Below are positions 8,678-16,194 of a stretch of 35,326 bases of DNA, piece by piece. The notes beneath the pieces were generated by a model. That model was not told where the DNA came from. It saw only the letters and a program-made list of their open reading frames with translations, and did no database searches. A program made the translations under genes and the position numbers. The DNA comes from Planctomycetota bacterium (GTDB lineage: Bacteria; Planctomycetota; Phycisphaerae; WQYP01): NCBI GenBank assembly GCA_023489375.1, contig JAMDCX010000075.1:1-35326 (forward strand), in the 5' to 3' direction. Numbering within the stretch: the stretch's first letter is position 1; the number at the start of each line of letters is the position of its first letter.

Positions 8678-10785
8678 ATTACTTTGTCACGCCATCCACC
8701 GCCCGCAGGCTGCACAAAAATCTGCAGCGCGGACGGATATTGTTATTGTCCATCGGGCTGCCATTGGTTCTGGCCTACTCCCTTACCACAGCCGCCGACA
8801 GCCTATGGAAATCACTATTGGTTTTTATTGGCTTTGGCTCGGTTATATTTTTTCATGAACTGGGACATTTTCTGGCCGCTAAAACTTTTGGTGTGCGCTG
8901 TGATGTATTTGCCGTCGGAATCGGTCCGCGGTTATGCGGCTGGAGGAAGGGAGCCGGATTTTCCTTTGGTAATGTACAGATCGGACCGGCTCCGACGACT
9001 TCAGATTCCAAGACCCCGGCGGGTGGAACTGGTACCGAAACCAAACCGGTATTAGGCGAAACCGATTATCGCTTAGCCTGGCTGCCGTTTGGAGGTTATG
9101 TACGGATGCTGGGGCAAGATGATATGGATCCTGCCAAAGTCAGTGAGGATCCGGCTTCTTTTGGCAAAAAACCGATCTGGCAGCGGATGATTATTATCTC
9201 CGCGGGCGTGACGATGAACATTATTTTTGCCATCATTGTCTTTGCTGTGGTTTTCCGTTTGGGGCTTAAAGTTCAGCCCGCGCTCATTGGTGGCGTGGCC
9301 TATGACAGTCCGGCGCAAAAGGCGGGGCTGCATGTCGGCGATCAGATTATTTCCATCAATGACCGAAAACCGCGCGGATTTCTGGAATTTCCTGATTTAC
9401 AGATGGCGGCGGCGTTAAGCAGCCGTGGACAGCCCATGAGTTTGCAGTATCGTCCCAATGGCGGCCGAACTGTGCGGAGCGTCACGCTCCAAGCGGTTAT
9501 TCCACCGGGTGGTGGCTTGCTAAGTATCGGGGTATCCGCGGCGCCATCCTTACGCATTCCGCCTATGTCCAAATCCAATTTCAAAAAACTTATCGCTCTG
9601 GATCCGGCGCAGGCCGCGTTCAGACCGGGATGCCGTATTGTGCGATGTAACGGCGTGGGGGTACATGGCTGGGGGCAGTTGTATGACCTGATTCAGGCCT
9701 CCAACGGTCAGGTTATGACTTTTATTTTACGCTCCAAACATGGGAAATTATATCACGCTACTGCTCAACCGACACTGGATGTTCGAGCTTGGGTGAATTC
9801 CATTCCGCCAATACTGGGGATGTTTCCGCGGATTATTTTGGAGGCGGTGGAACCGGGTAGCTCTGCGGCCAAAGCCGGCCTGAAAGCTGGAGATGTTATT
9901 TTGCGGGTTGGTACGCTGACCAATCCGGACATTTATTCATTTCGTAAGAGTATTGAGGAAAACGCCGGACAGAATATTGCCGTTGCCGTTTGGCGCAACG
10001 GAAAAAAATTGACTGTTACCTGCACTCCGGAAACCAAATCCGGCAAGGGTTTTCTCGGCGTAGCCATGGGGTTGGACCTTGCTGCCCCGGTTGTAGGCGA
10101 TGTAACACGTTCACTGGCCGAACGGGGAATTACACCCGGCTCTACCATATCGGCCATGGGACCGGCGGGAACACCAGTGGCGAAGCTTCAAAACATAAAA
10201 AACTGGTATCAGATTTTTGCTCTAGCCAGGAAACTGGACGGTCGAAAGGCCGAACTGGTATTCGCCGGTAAGTCACGGCCTGTAACCCTGTCACTGACCG
10301 GGTCGATGATGGCGTTTCTAAAACAATATCAATATCGCCTGGGGTTGGCCTTGCTGCCGGAAATGCGGTTGCAGAAAAGTCATAGTACCTATGGTGCCAT
10401 TGCCATGGGACTCGATCATACCTGGAACTGGATACTACGGACTTATGCCACGTTGCGCGGTTTAGGTGCCGGTACCGTACCGGCCCACGAGTTGCACGGG
10501 GTAGTGGGTATCGTGCCGATTCTTTATGAATCCGAGAGCCTGGGGAATACCATGCTGTTGTATTTCCTTGGTTTGATCTCGGTAAATTTGGCGGTCATTA
10601 ACTTTCTGCCGCTGCCGGTACTGGACGGCGGCTTATTTGTAATGCTGCTGATTGAGAAAATCCGAGGCCGTCCATTGTCGGTAAAAGTGCAAACCGCTAT
10701 TCAAGTGGTGGGTATTACGCTGATTGCCGGGATATTTTTATATGTTACCATCTTCAACGATTTGCCAAGTTTATTCCGACATTGA
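8674..10785 (+). CDS. rseP: RIP-type site-2 zinc metalloprotease with multiple PDZ-like domains
   Basis: An intramembrane protease of the RseP/MmpA/YaeL family, which cleaves anti-sigma factors or signal-peptide remnants within the membrane. The zinc motif HELGH is at residues 61-65 in a transmembrane segment, and the second catalytic motif VLDGG is at about 649-653 near the C-terminus. Between them a clear PDZ lies at about 205-245 (SPAQKAGLHVGDQIISIN) and another at about 390-425 (SSAAKAGLKAGDVILRVG), with two more degenerate PDZ-like stretches around 300-350 and 460-500. At 703 residues it is far longer than the usual 420-460. Start ATG 8674 overlaps the dxr stop. The substrate is unknown; no sigma/anti-sigma pair is adjacent. 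Confidence 0.92.
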   Translation: MNYFVTPSTARRLHKNLQRGRILLLSIGLPLVLAYSLTTAADSLWKSLLVFIGFGSVIFFHELGHFLAAKTFGVRCDVFAVGIGPRLCGWRKGAGFSFGNVQIGPAPTTSDSKTPAGGTGTETKPVLGETDYRLAWLPFGGYVRMLGQDDMDPAKVSEDPASFGKKPIWQRMIIISAGVTMNIIFAIIVFAVVFRLGLKVQPALIGGVAYDSPAQKAGLHVGDQIISINDRKPRGFLEFPDLQMAAALSSRGQPMSLQYRPNGGRTVRSVTLQAVIPPGGGLLSIGVSAAPSLRIPPMSKSNFKKLIALDPAQAAFRPGCRIVRCNGVGVHGWGQLYDLIQASNGQVMTFILRSKHGKLYHATAQPTLDVRAWVNSIPPILGMFPRIILEAVEPGSSAAKAGLKAGDVILRVGTLTNPDIYSFRKSIEENAGQNIAVAVWRNGKKLTVTCTPETKSGKGFLGVAMGLDLAAPVVGDVTRSLAERGITPGSTISAMGPAGTPVAKLQNIKNWYQIFALARKLDGRKAELVFAGKSRPVTLSLTGSMMAFLKQYQYRLGLALLPEMRLQKSHSTYGAIAMGLDHTWNWILRTYATLRGLGAGTVPAHELHGVVGIVPILYESESLGNTMLLYFLGLISVNLAVINFLPLPVLDGGLFVMLLIEKIRGRPLSVKVQTAIQVVGITLIAGIFLYVTIFNDLPSLFRH

Positions 10786-10880
10786 TCTTCCCACCGGCGG
10801 AGTACAGCGTAAGTGTCATACTCCCCCACAACCAGGTGTGCGGTGAAGATAGTATTTCTCCGGTTTCAGGAGTTTGTTTT

Positions 10881-11201
10881 ATGTCGGTAAAACGTCGTCG
10901 GTTCACGTCGCAGTTCAAAGCCAAGGTAGCCATGGAAGCTCTTAAGGGTCAGCGAACAATTGGGGAATTGGCGGGAGTGTATCAGGTGCATCCATCGCAG
11001 ATTGCCGCGTGGAAAAAAAGACTGGTGGATTTCTCGGCCAAGACTTTTGACGACGCCTCGGCGGCCGCTTCCAATCGTGGCGGCCGGAGGAGTATCGCAT
11101 CGTTGTATGGGCAGATCGGACAGCTGCAGCTGGAAATATCGTGGTTAAAAAGTAAGTTAGAACTGGACGACAAATCGAAAATGGCTGGCGGTAAGGTATA
11201 G
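10881..11201 (+). mobile_element. Orphan IS3-family transposase OrfA (remnant)
   Basis: This 106-residue protein has the IS3-family OrfA layout: a basic start MSVKRRRFTSQFKAKVAMEAL, the helix-turn-helix TIGELAGVYQVHPSQIAAWKK at about 26-46, and a C-terminal leucine-rich coiled coil from about residue 75. The partner OrfB with the DDE catalytic core, which should follow in the -1 frame, is absent: the next 180 bases are repeat element B and then the rpsO promoter region. The gene is therefore a relic incapable of transposition on its own, though it could still bind DNA. The frame is open upstream to 10782, but ATG 10881 with an AGGAG-type sequence nearby is the natural start. Confidence 0.8.
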
Positions 11202-11212
11202 GCGCCGTGAAT

Positions 11213-11386
11213 GGTTGCGGCCATATTTTTTGGTAAAAGCTCACCGTCATACTTATTTGCATATTCGAGAAATCTCCGCGTCCTGGCCCGCCTTTGCCCC
11301 CCCAAAAAGCCGTTGGTATAGAGCATTGCCAATGGATACTCTGGAGGCTGGTATTGATTTGAATGCCACAATTTCTGGCCATACCC
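11213..11386 (+). repeat. Repeat family B, copy B1
   Basis: About 175 bp, similar along its length to B2 (21375-21550) and to the split copy B3 (31420-32181). It starts GGTTGCGGCCATATTTTTTGG and ends ATTTCTGGCCATACC, whose complement resembles the start, giving imperfect inverted ends of about 15 bp. The shared interior includes CCAATGGATACTCTGGAGGC and GAT(T)TGAATGCCACAATT. Open frames through it are not conserved between copies. It abuts the broken IS3 remnant and lies 100 bp before the rpsO promoter. Confidence 0.75.
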
Positions 11387-11485
11387 CTTTCCACATAACC
11401 ATACCGATATTCATCTCCACTTTTGCGTCGTCTGCCGGGCAACGCCTTTGCCGCGCCGCAACGCCCTGCGGTGGTTCGCATCCGC

Positions 11486-11513
11486 TTGTGAAAAAAATTG
11501 AAAAGAGTATAAT
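11486..11513 (+). promoter_or_regulatory. Sigma70-type promoter for rpsO
   Basis: TTGTGA (11486-11491), a 16-base spacer and a consensus TATAAT (11508-11513). Transcription would start near 11520, leaving an 80-base leader before rpsO. The leader contains a GAGCATG/CATGTGCTG potential hairpin at about 11536-11559, in the position where S15 autoregulatory structures are found in other bacteria; that role is inference. Confidence 0.6.
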
Positions 11514-11599
11514 ATGGATGCTTGAATTCCCGCGAGGAGCATGTTGGCATGTGCTGACAGCATCCCGTAGTAAAAATAGCGAAAGGTATTAACGGAAAA

Positions 11600-11866
11600 A
11601 TGATCACCGAGGAAAAAAAGCGGAAAATTATCACTGAAACACGTACCCATGAAAAAGACACCGGATCAGCGGAAGTGCAAATAGCTCTGCTGACCGAGCG
11701 GATAAATGAACTCACCGAGCATCTCCAGACGCACAGGAAAGACTTCTCTTCGCGACGCGGGTTGCTTAAAATGGTGGGAAAACGATCCAGCTTGTTGAAA
11801 TATCTGACCCGCACGGATCCCCAGCGGTATCAGGCCATTATCACCCGCCTCGGATTGCGCAAGTAA
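11600..11866 (+). CDS. rpsO: Small ribosomal subunit protein S15
   Basis: An 88-residue primary 16S rRNA-binding protein of the 30S platform. Family residues are obvious: [45 protein letters not shown] and the C-terminal [13 protein letters not shown]. The length is exactly typical. The ribosome-binding site is weak (GAAAGG about 14 bases upstream of ATG 11600), consistent with a regulated leader. As in many bacteria it is followed by pnp, here 297 bases downstream. Confidence 0.98.
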   Translation: MITEEKKRKIITETRTHEKDTGSAEVQIALLTERINELTEHLQTHRKDFSSRRGLLKMVGKRSSLLKYLTRTDPQRYQAIITRLGLRK

Positions 11867-11869
11867 CGC

Positions 11870-11889
11870 GGCCACTGAGCGTGGTGGCC
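11870..11889 (+). terminator. Hairpin after rpsO
   Basis: GGCCAC (11870-11875) pairs with GTGGCC (11884-11889) around an 8-base loop, starting three bases after the rpsO stop codon. There is no T-tract, so it may be a weak terminator or a processing/stability hairpin between rpsO and pnp. Confidence 0.4.
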
Positions 11890-12163
11890 AGTGTATCTCA
11901 CACTAATCCGACCGGCTTTTATCCCGGTGTCTTTTGCATGCAGCGCTTTTTCCGGAACTTTCCGGATAGCGTCTGTAGCCATTAGGCTTGGCAGGGCGAA
12001 AGTATGGTGCGGATCGCCCCGCTGTGAAAATGCTTATGGTTTATGTAATAAACGGATTTCAGTGGTGTGGTATGCCGATGGAATTGGAACGCAGGTGATT
12101 GTTCAAAAGGTTGTAATTATTGGTTAATGGATAGTTGTTAAAGGTTTTTTTGAAGGACAAACA
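11890..12163 (+). other. rpsO-pnp intergenic region
   Basis: About 270 bases with no convincing gene. A short overlapping frame here lacks coding character. Small inverted repeats occur, for example TTCCGGAA around 11951 and GGCAGGGCG/CGCCCCGC around 11991-12023, so a structured pnp leader is possible. The pnp ribosome-binding site GAAGGA lies at 12152-12157. Confidence 0.4.
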
Positions 12164-14356
12164 ATGACGGTAACTAAGGTTGAAACAGAAATAAACGGTC
12201 GTAATTTTTCCATGGAGACGGGATTTCTCGCCAAACAGGCGGATGGCGCGATATTGGTGCGCTTTGGAGATACCGTGGTGCTCACCACTGTCGTATCCTC
12301 CGATCCACGCCCCGGTGTAGATTTTTTTCCACTGACGGTCGATTATCGTGAAAAAACTTCGGCGGCGGGAAAATTCCCCGGTGGCTTTATCAAGCGCGAA
12401 GGCCGGCCTTCCACCAAGGAAACCCTGACAGCGCGAATGATTGATCGCCCCTTGCGGCCGCTGTTTCCCGTGGGCTTTTTCGATGAAGTGTTGATTCAGT
12501 CCATGGTTCTTTCCGCGGACGGGCAAAATGATCCTGACGTTCTGGCCATGCTCGGAGCCTCGGCCGCTCTGGCTATCAGCAGTATTCCGTTTGAAGGCCC
12601 GATCGGCGCAGTACGCGTGGGACGGATTAACGGTCAGCTGGTGTTAATGCCGACCCAGACGGAAATGGATACGTCGGATCTGGACTTGTTGCTTACCGGT
12701 ACCGAGCAGACCCTTAATATGATTGAAGTCGGAGCGCGGGAACAAACGGAAGCCTCCATTATGGAAGCCATTGCTTTCGGACACGATTTTATTCGGAAAT
12801 TGGTGGCCTTACAGCGGGAACTGATGACCAAAGTCGGTAAACAGAAAGTGTGTGTGCTCCATGCTCCGCCGGGAACGCTGGTAACACAGATTGCGGCTTA
12901 CGCGGACCGCCTGCGGCAAGCGCGGCAAATTCCCGGCAAGCAGGATCGCAATCAGGCGGTCGATTTAATTAAGAAAGAAATAACCGATCACTTGACGGCC
13001 GTGGATGTGAAAACCGGTAAGCCCGCCAATGATCCCGCCCATGTGGCCATGGCGATTTCCCAGATTGAAGAAAAAGTGGTACGGGATCTGATTCTCTCCG
13101 GCGTGCGCCCCGATGGAAGAAATTTCACCACGATTCGTCCTATCACAGGTCAAGTGGGTGTATTGCCCCGTACGCATGGCTCAGCGGTATTCTGCCGGGG
13201 GGAAACGCAGGCACTGGTCACAACCACCTTAGGGACTGGTGATGATGAACAGATTGTCGATGGATTGGGTGAAGAGTATTCCAAAAAGTTCATGCTGCAT
13301 TACAATTTTCCACCATTTGCAACCGGTGAAGTAAAGCGCATTATGGGGCCGGGCCGGCGTGAAATTGGTCACGGCGCTTTGGCGGAGCGTTCGCTGGAAC
13401 CAGTGTTGCCGTCACCGGAACAGTTCCCTTATGTCATACGCGTAGTATCCGATATTCTGGAATCCAACGGCAGTTCGTCCATGGCTACCGTGTGTGGCGG
13501 CACGCTGGCGTTGCTGGACGCGGGCGTTCCTTTAATCCGGCCTGTGGCCGGCATCAGCATTGGATTGGTCAGTGAAGGGAACCGTGAAGTCTTGATCACG
13601 GATATTCTGGGAGAGGAAGATCATTTTGGCGATATGGATTTCAAAGTTTCCGGCACCACGCAGGGAATTACCGGTATCCAGCTGGATTTGAAAATTCATG
13701 GCTTACGCATGGATCAAATTGCGGCCACCCTCGAACAGGCACGCGTAGCGCGTTTGCAGATTCTGGAAAAAATGTACGCCGTTATTTCCACGCATCGGGC
13801 GGAAATATCGCCCTTTGCCCCGCGCTTATTGACCCTTCATATTAATCCCGAGAAGATTGGCAAAGTCATCGGCCCCGGCGGAAAGACCATCAAAAAAATT
13901 GTGGAAACCACTGGAGCCAAGATTGATATTGAAGATGACGGCACGGTCTTTATTTCCGCCTTGGGAATGCAGGCCGCTGAACGGGCGCGGGAAGAAGTGG
14001 AACGGCTGACTGAAGATGTCAAGGTTGGCCGGATTTATAACGGCAAGGTTTCATCCGTTAAGGACTTTGGCGCGTTTGTTGAGGTGATTCCCGGCGTTGA
14101 TGGCCTGTGTCACATCAGTGAATTGTCAGATAAATACGTTAAAAACGCACTCGACGAAGTAAAAGCAGGCCAGGAAATTCGTGTTAAGGTTATCGCCATT
14201 GATGATCAGGGGCGAATTAAGCTTTCCCGTAAACAGGCGATGCGCGATGAAAATTCACACGCTGCGCCCGCCGCCACGGTACCGGCCACGGCGCCGACAA
14301 CAACAACAGCGGCGGCAGCAAAATGCAACTCCGTTCCCTCGACTCCAGGCAAATAA
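12164..14356 (+). CDS. pnp: Polyribonucleotide nucleotidyltransferase (PNPase)
   Basis: A phosphorolytic 3'-5' exoribonuclease, core of bacterial RNA turnover. The 730 residues contain the first RNase PH domain (GDTVVLTTVVSS; the FPGGFIKREGRPS loop), the alpha-helical linker, the second RNase PH domain (TETQALV-like GETQALVTTTLGT; KISGTTQGITG-like KVSGTTQGITG), a KH domain with IGPGGKTIKKI near residue 570, and an S1 domain (GKVSSVKDFGAFVEVIPGVDG). A low-complexity Ala/Thr/Pro tail of about 30 residues ends the protein. Start ATG 12164 has GAAGGA six bases upstream. The histidine kinase gene begins 13 bases after its stop, suggesting co-transcription. Confidence 0.98.
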   Translation: MTVTKVETEINGRNFSMETGFLAKQADGAILVRFGDTVVLTTVVSSDPRPGVDFFPLTVDYREKTSAAGKFPGGFIKREGRPSTKETLTARMIDRPLRPLFPVGFFDEVLIQSMVLSADGQNDPDVLAMLGASAALAISSIPFEGPIGAVRVGRINGQLVLMPTQTEMDTSDLDLLLTGTEQTLNMIEVGAREQTEASIMEAIAFGHDFIRKLVALQRELMTKVGKQKVCVLHAPPGTLVTQIAAYADRLRQARQIPGKQDRNQAVDLIKKEITDHLTAVDVKTGKPANDPAHVAMAISQIEEKVVRDLILSGVRPDGRNFTTIRPITGQVGVLPRTHGSAVFCRGETQALVTTTLGTGDDEQIVDGLGEEYSKKFMLHYNFPPFATGEVKRIMGPGRREIGHGALAERSLEPVLPSPEQFPYVIRVVSDILESNGSSSMATVCGGTLALLDAGVPLIRPVAGISIGLVSEGNREVLITDILGEEDHFGDMDFKVSGTTQGITGIQLDLKIHGLRMDQIAATLEQARVARLQILEKMYAVISTHRAEISPFAPRLLTLHINPEKIGKVIGPGGKTIKKIVETTGAKIDIEDDGTVFISALGMQAAERAREEVERLTEDVKVGRIYNGKVSSVKDFGAFVEVIPGVDGLCHISELSDKYVKNALDEVKAGQEIRVKVIAIDDQGRIKLSRKQAMRDENSHAAPAATVPATAPTTTTAAAAKCNSVPSTPGK

Positions 14357-14369
14357 AAATGGTGTAATT

Positions 14370-15134
14370 ATGGTTGAGCCTGACGTGGATTCCAAGACCG
14401 CACCTGGGAACCCGGAAGATTCTTCCGCTGATACTTTAGAGCGGGAACGCGATCGGTTGGCGCGACTGGAACATCTGGCCAAGCTGGGAGAATTAGCCAG
14501 CGGTTTGGCGCATGAACTGAAAAATCCATTATCCACCATCAAGCTTAACCTGCAATTATTGCAGGAAGATTTATCTTCTCTGCCCGGTGCGGAAACCAGC
14601 CGGTTTCGAGCTGGAACCTTACGCAAAGAAGTGGACCGGTTAAGTCATACACTGGATGATTTTTTACGCTTTGCGGGGCGCCTCGAGCTGCATCTCCAGT
14701 CCACACGTCTCAACGATTTAGTGCGGGATCTGGTTGATTTCTTCCGTCCGCAGGCACAGGGGGCCAATGTGCGACTTCATACCAGCCTTTGTACCGAAGA
14801 ACCTGTTTGCCTGTTAGATCCCGATTTAATCAAACAGGCACTGCTGAATTTGATGATTAATGGCGTTCAGGCCATGCCGGGAGGTGGGGACTTGATTATC
14901 CGCACGCATCTGGATCAACAACGGGTGTATCTGGACGTTGCGGACACGGGATCAGGAGTGGCTCCGGCATCGGTTCCACATGTATTTGAAGCCTATTATA
15001 CCACCAAAAAGGGCGGCACCGGCCTTGGCCTGGCCACTACCCGACGCATTATTGAAGAACATCGAGGTCACATTTCCTTCACCAGTGAGACCGGCAAAGG
15101 AACTAATTTTCGTCTCGATTTGCCACGGCAATAG
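14370..15134 (+). CDS. Cytoplasmic sensor histidine kinase (NtrB-like architecture)
   Basis: Phosphotransfer kinase of a two-component system. A short coiled-coil-like N-terminus leads to the HisKA H-box GLAHELKNPLSTIKLNLQLL with the phospho-accepting His at about residue 48. It is followed by the N-box QALLNLMINGVQAM, the G1 box VADTGSGVAP, the F-box FEAYYTTKKGG and the G2 box GTGLGLATTRRII of the HATPase domain. There is no membrane segment or PAS domain, so it is probably a soluble kinase that needs a partner to sense. The frame is open back to 14181 inside pnp, but those residues are the pnp 3' end read in another frame; ATG 14370 after the pnp stop is chosen. No response regulator is adjacent, so it is an orphan. 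Confidence 0.88.
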   Translation: MVEPDVDSKTAPGNPEDSSADTLERERDRLARLEHLAKLGELASGLAHELKNPLSTIKLNLQLLQEDLSSLPGAETSRFRAGTLRKEVDRLSHTLDDFLRFAGRLELHLQSTRLNDLVRDLVDFFRPQAQGANVRLHTSLCTEEPVCLLDPDLIKQALLNLMINGVQAMPGGGDLIIRTHLDQQRVYLDVADTGSGVAPASVPHVFEAYYTTKKGGTGLGLATTRRIIEEHRGHISFTSETGKGTNFRLDLPRQ

Positions 15135-15365
15135 CTAACCATCGAGATACTTAAGCATCAAGCATAAATAACATAAACGATTGTTGGTGGGGAGAAAGTG
15201 TAGTTCTATTAATAACAGCTCAAAAAGGCGTGTTAATACCTGAATTGTGGATCATTCCGCCAATGGCTACACATTATATTTAATGGTAAAAAGATTAGAT
15301 GGCCGGACTGGCCGGACCGCTAAATATATGGTATCATTTTATTATGAATTTTTGATGGAGTTTTT

Positions 15366-15761
15366 GTGGTTACATATACTCTTAAACAAGTGGGACCGTT
15401 TGCAATTGAAATTGATAGCGGTACGTGGAAAATGCGGTTGGATCAACCGATGAAACGTGGTGGTGGTGATTCCGGACCGGGCCCGACAGACCTGGTACCC
15501 ATTGCCGTAGCAGGCTGTGAGATGATGCTGGCCTTGATCAGTGCCAGCAATCACGGTCATCCGTTAACTGGAGTTGAGGCTACAGTAGATAAACAATTTT
15601 TACCCAATCCTTCGCGACTCGCTGATATGCATGTGGTGCTAAAAAATGTGCTTAGCCAGCTGCCACCGGAACTCCACGAACGGGTCAAGGCCGCCATTGC
15701 GGCGTGTCCCGTGGTCAATACGCTGGAGCAGCCACCGAAGGTCTATTCGGACATTTCGTAA
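15366..15761 (+). CDS. OsmC-like family protein
   Basis: A 131-residue protein of the OsmC/Ohr fold, thiol-dependent peroxidase-like proteins acting on organic hydroperoxides. Supporting features are GPGPTDLVPIAVAGCEMM, with the first conserved cysteine at about residue 57, and the C-terminal AAIACPVVNTL with the second, at about residue 117. Many family members with this pair reduce hydroperoxides, but the exact subgroup is not clear. GTG 15366 is the start, with GGAG seven bases upstream. The 231-base gap from the histidine kinase contains AT-rich sequence just upstream of this gene that could hold its own promoter. The gene is followed by a single GTAACCATTCAC motif (15796-15807) like the ends of repeat C. 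Confidence 0.85.
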   Translation: MVTYTLKQVGPFAIEIDSGTWKMRLDQPMKRGGGDSGPGPTDLVPIAVAGCEMMLALISASNHGHPLTGVEATVDKQFLPNPSRLADMHVVLKNVLSQLPPELHERVKAAIAACPVVNTLEQPPKVYSDIS

Positions 15762-15968
15762 ACACAAAGTGGCCTGATGAACCCCATAATATTCCGTAAC
15801 CATTCACTGTTCCCCAGGTGCGGTTTTCCGGACACCTCGGAGCAGGATAATAGTTTCTGACTGCGCAATGATATTGCCGAACCGCGGACGTCATCTGCGC
15901 AGAGATTTTCAGGACAGGTGTTTTACAACCACTTGCATACACATGCAGTAATCTACATATCAATGTAT

Positions 15969-16042
15969 TGGGCGGTGAGGGACTCGAACCCCCGACATCC
16001 GCGGTGTAAACACGGCGCTCTAACCAACTGAGCTAACCGCCC
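15969..16042 (-). tRNA. tRNA-Val (anticodon TAC)
   Basis: The minus strand folds as a complete cloverleaf: acceptor GGGCGGT/ACCGCCC, D arm GCTCAGTTGGTTAGAGC, anticodon stem CCGTG/CGCGG around TTTACAC, and T arm GGGGG-TTCGAGT-CCCTC. The anticodon is TAC (valine). CCA is not encoded. Its sequence is close to the tRNA-Val(CAC) at 1608-1681, so the window holds two valine isoacceptors. Confidence 0.95.
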
Positions 16043-16194
16043 GATTGACTACAGAATAGCTGATTTATACCATTTCAGCCACTGCCGCCTCAAGATTTGC
16101 TGTTTCCAGTTCCCCTATTTCATTGTGATGGAGGGGCACGTCCCACGATTGCTTATCCAATATAATCGTAAGATGATAAGTGTAATTTGAACAG

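Noticed and set aside
11215..11592. Plus-strand open frame beginning MRPYFLVKA, with a similar start in repeat B2 (21377-21508).
   Set aside because: The similarity reflects the shared repeat B. Frames diverge after about ten codons through small indels, so no common protein is encoded.
14181..14369. Upstream extension of the histidine kinase frame within pnp.
   Set aside because: It is the pnp 3' end in another frame, with low-complexity Arg/Gln runs; ATG 14370 after the pnp stop is sufficient.
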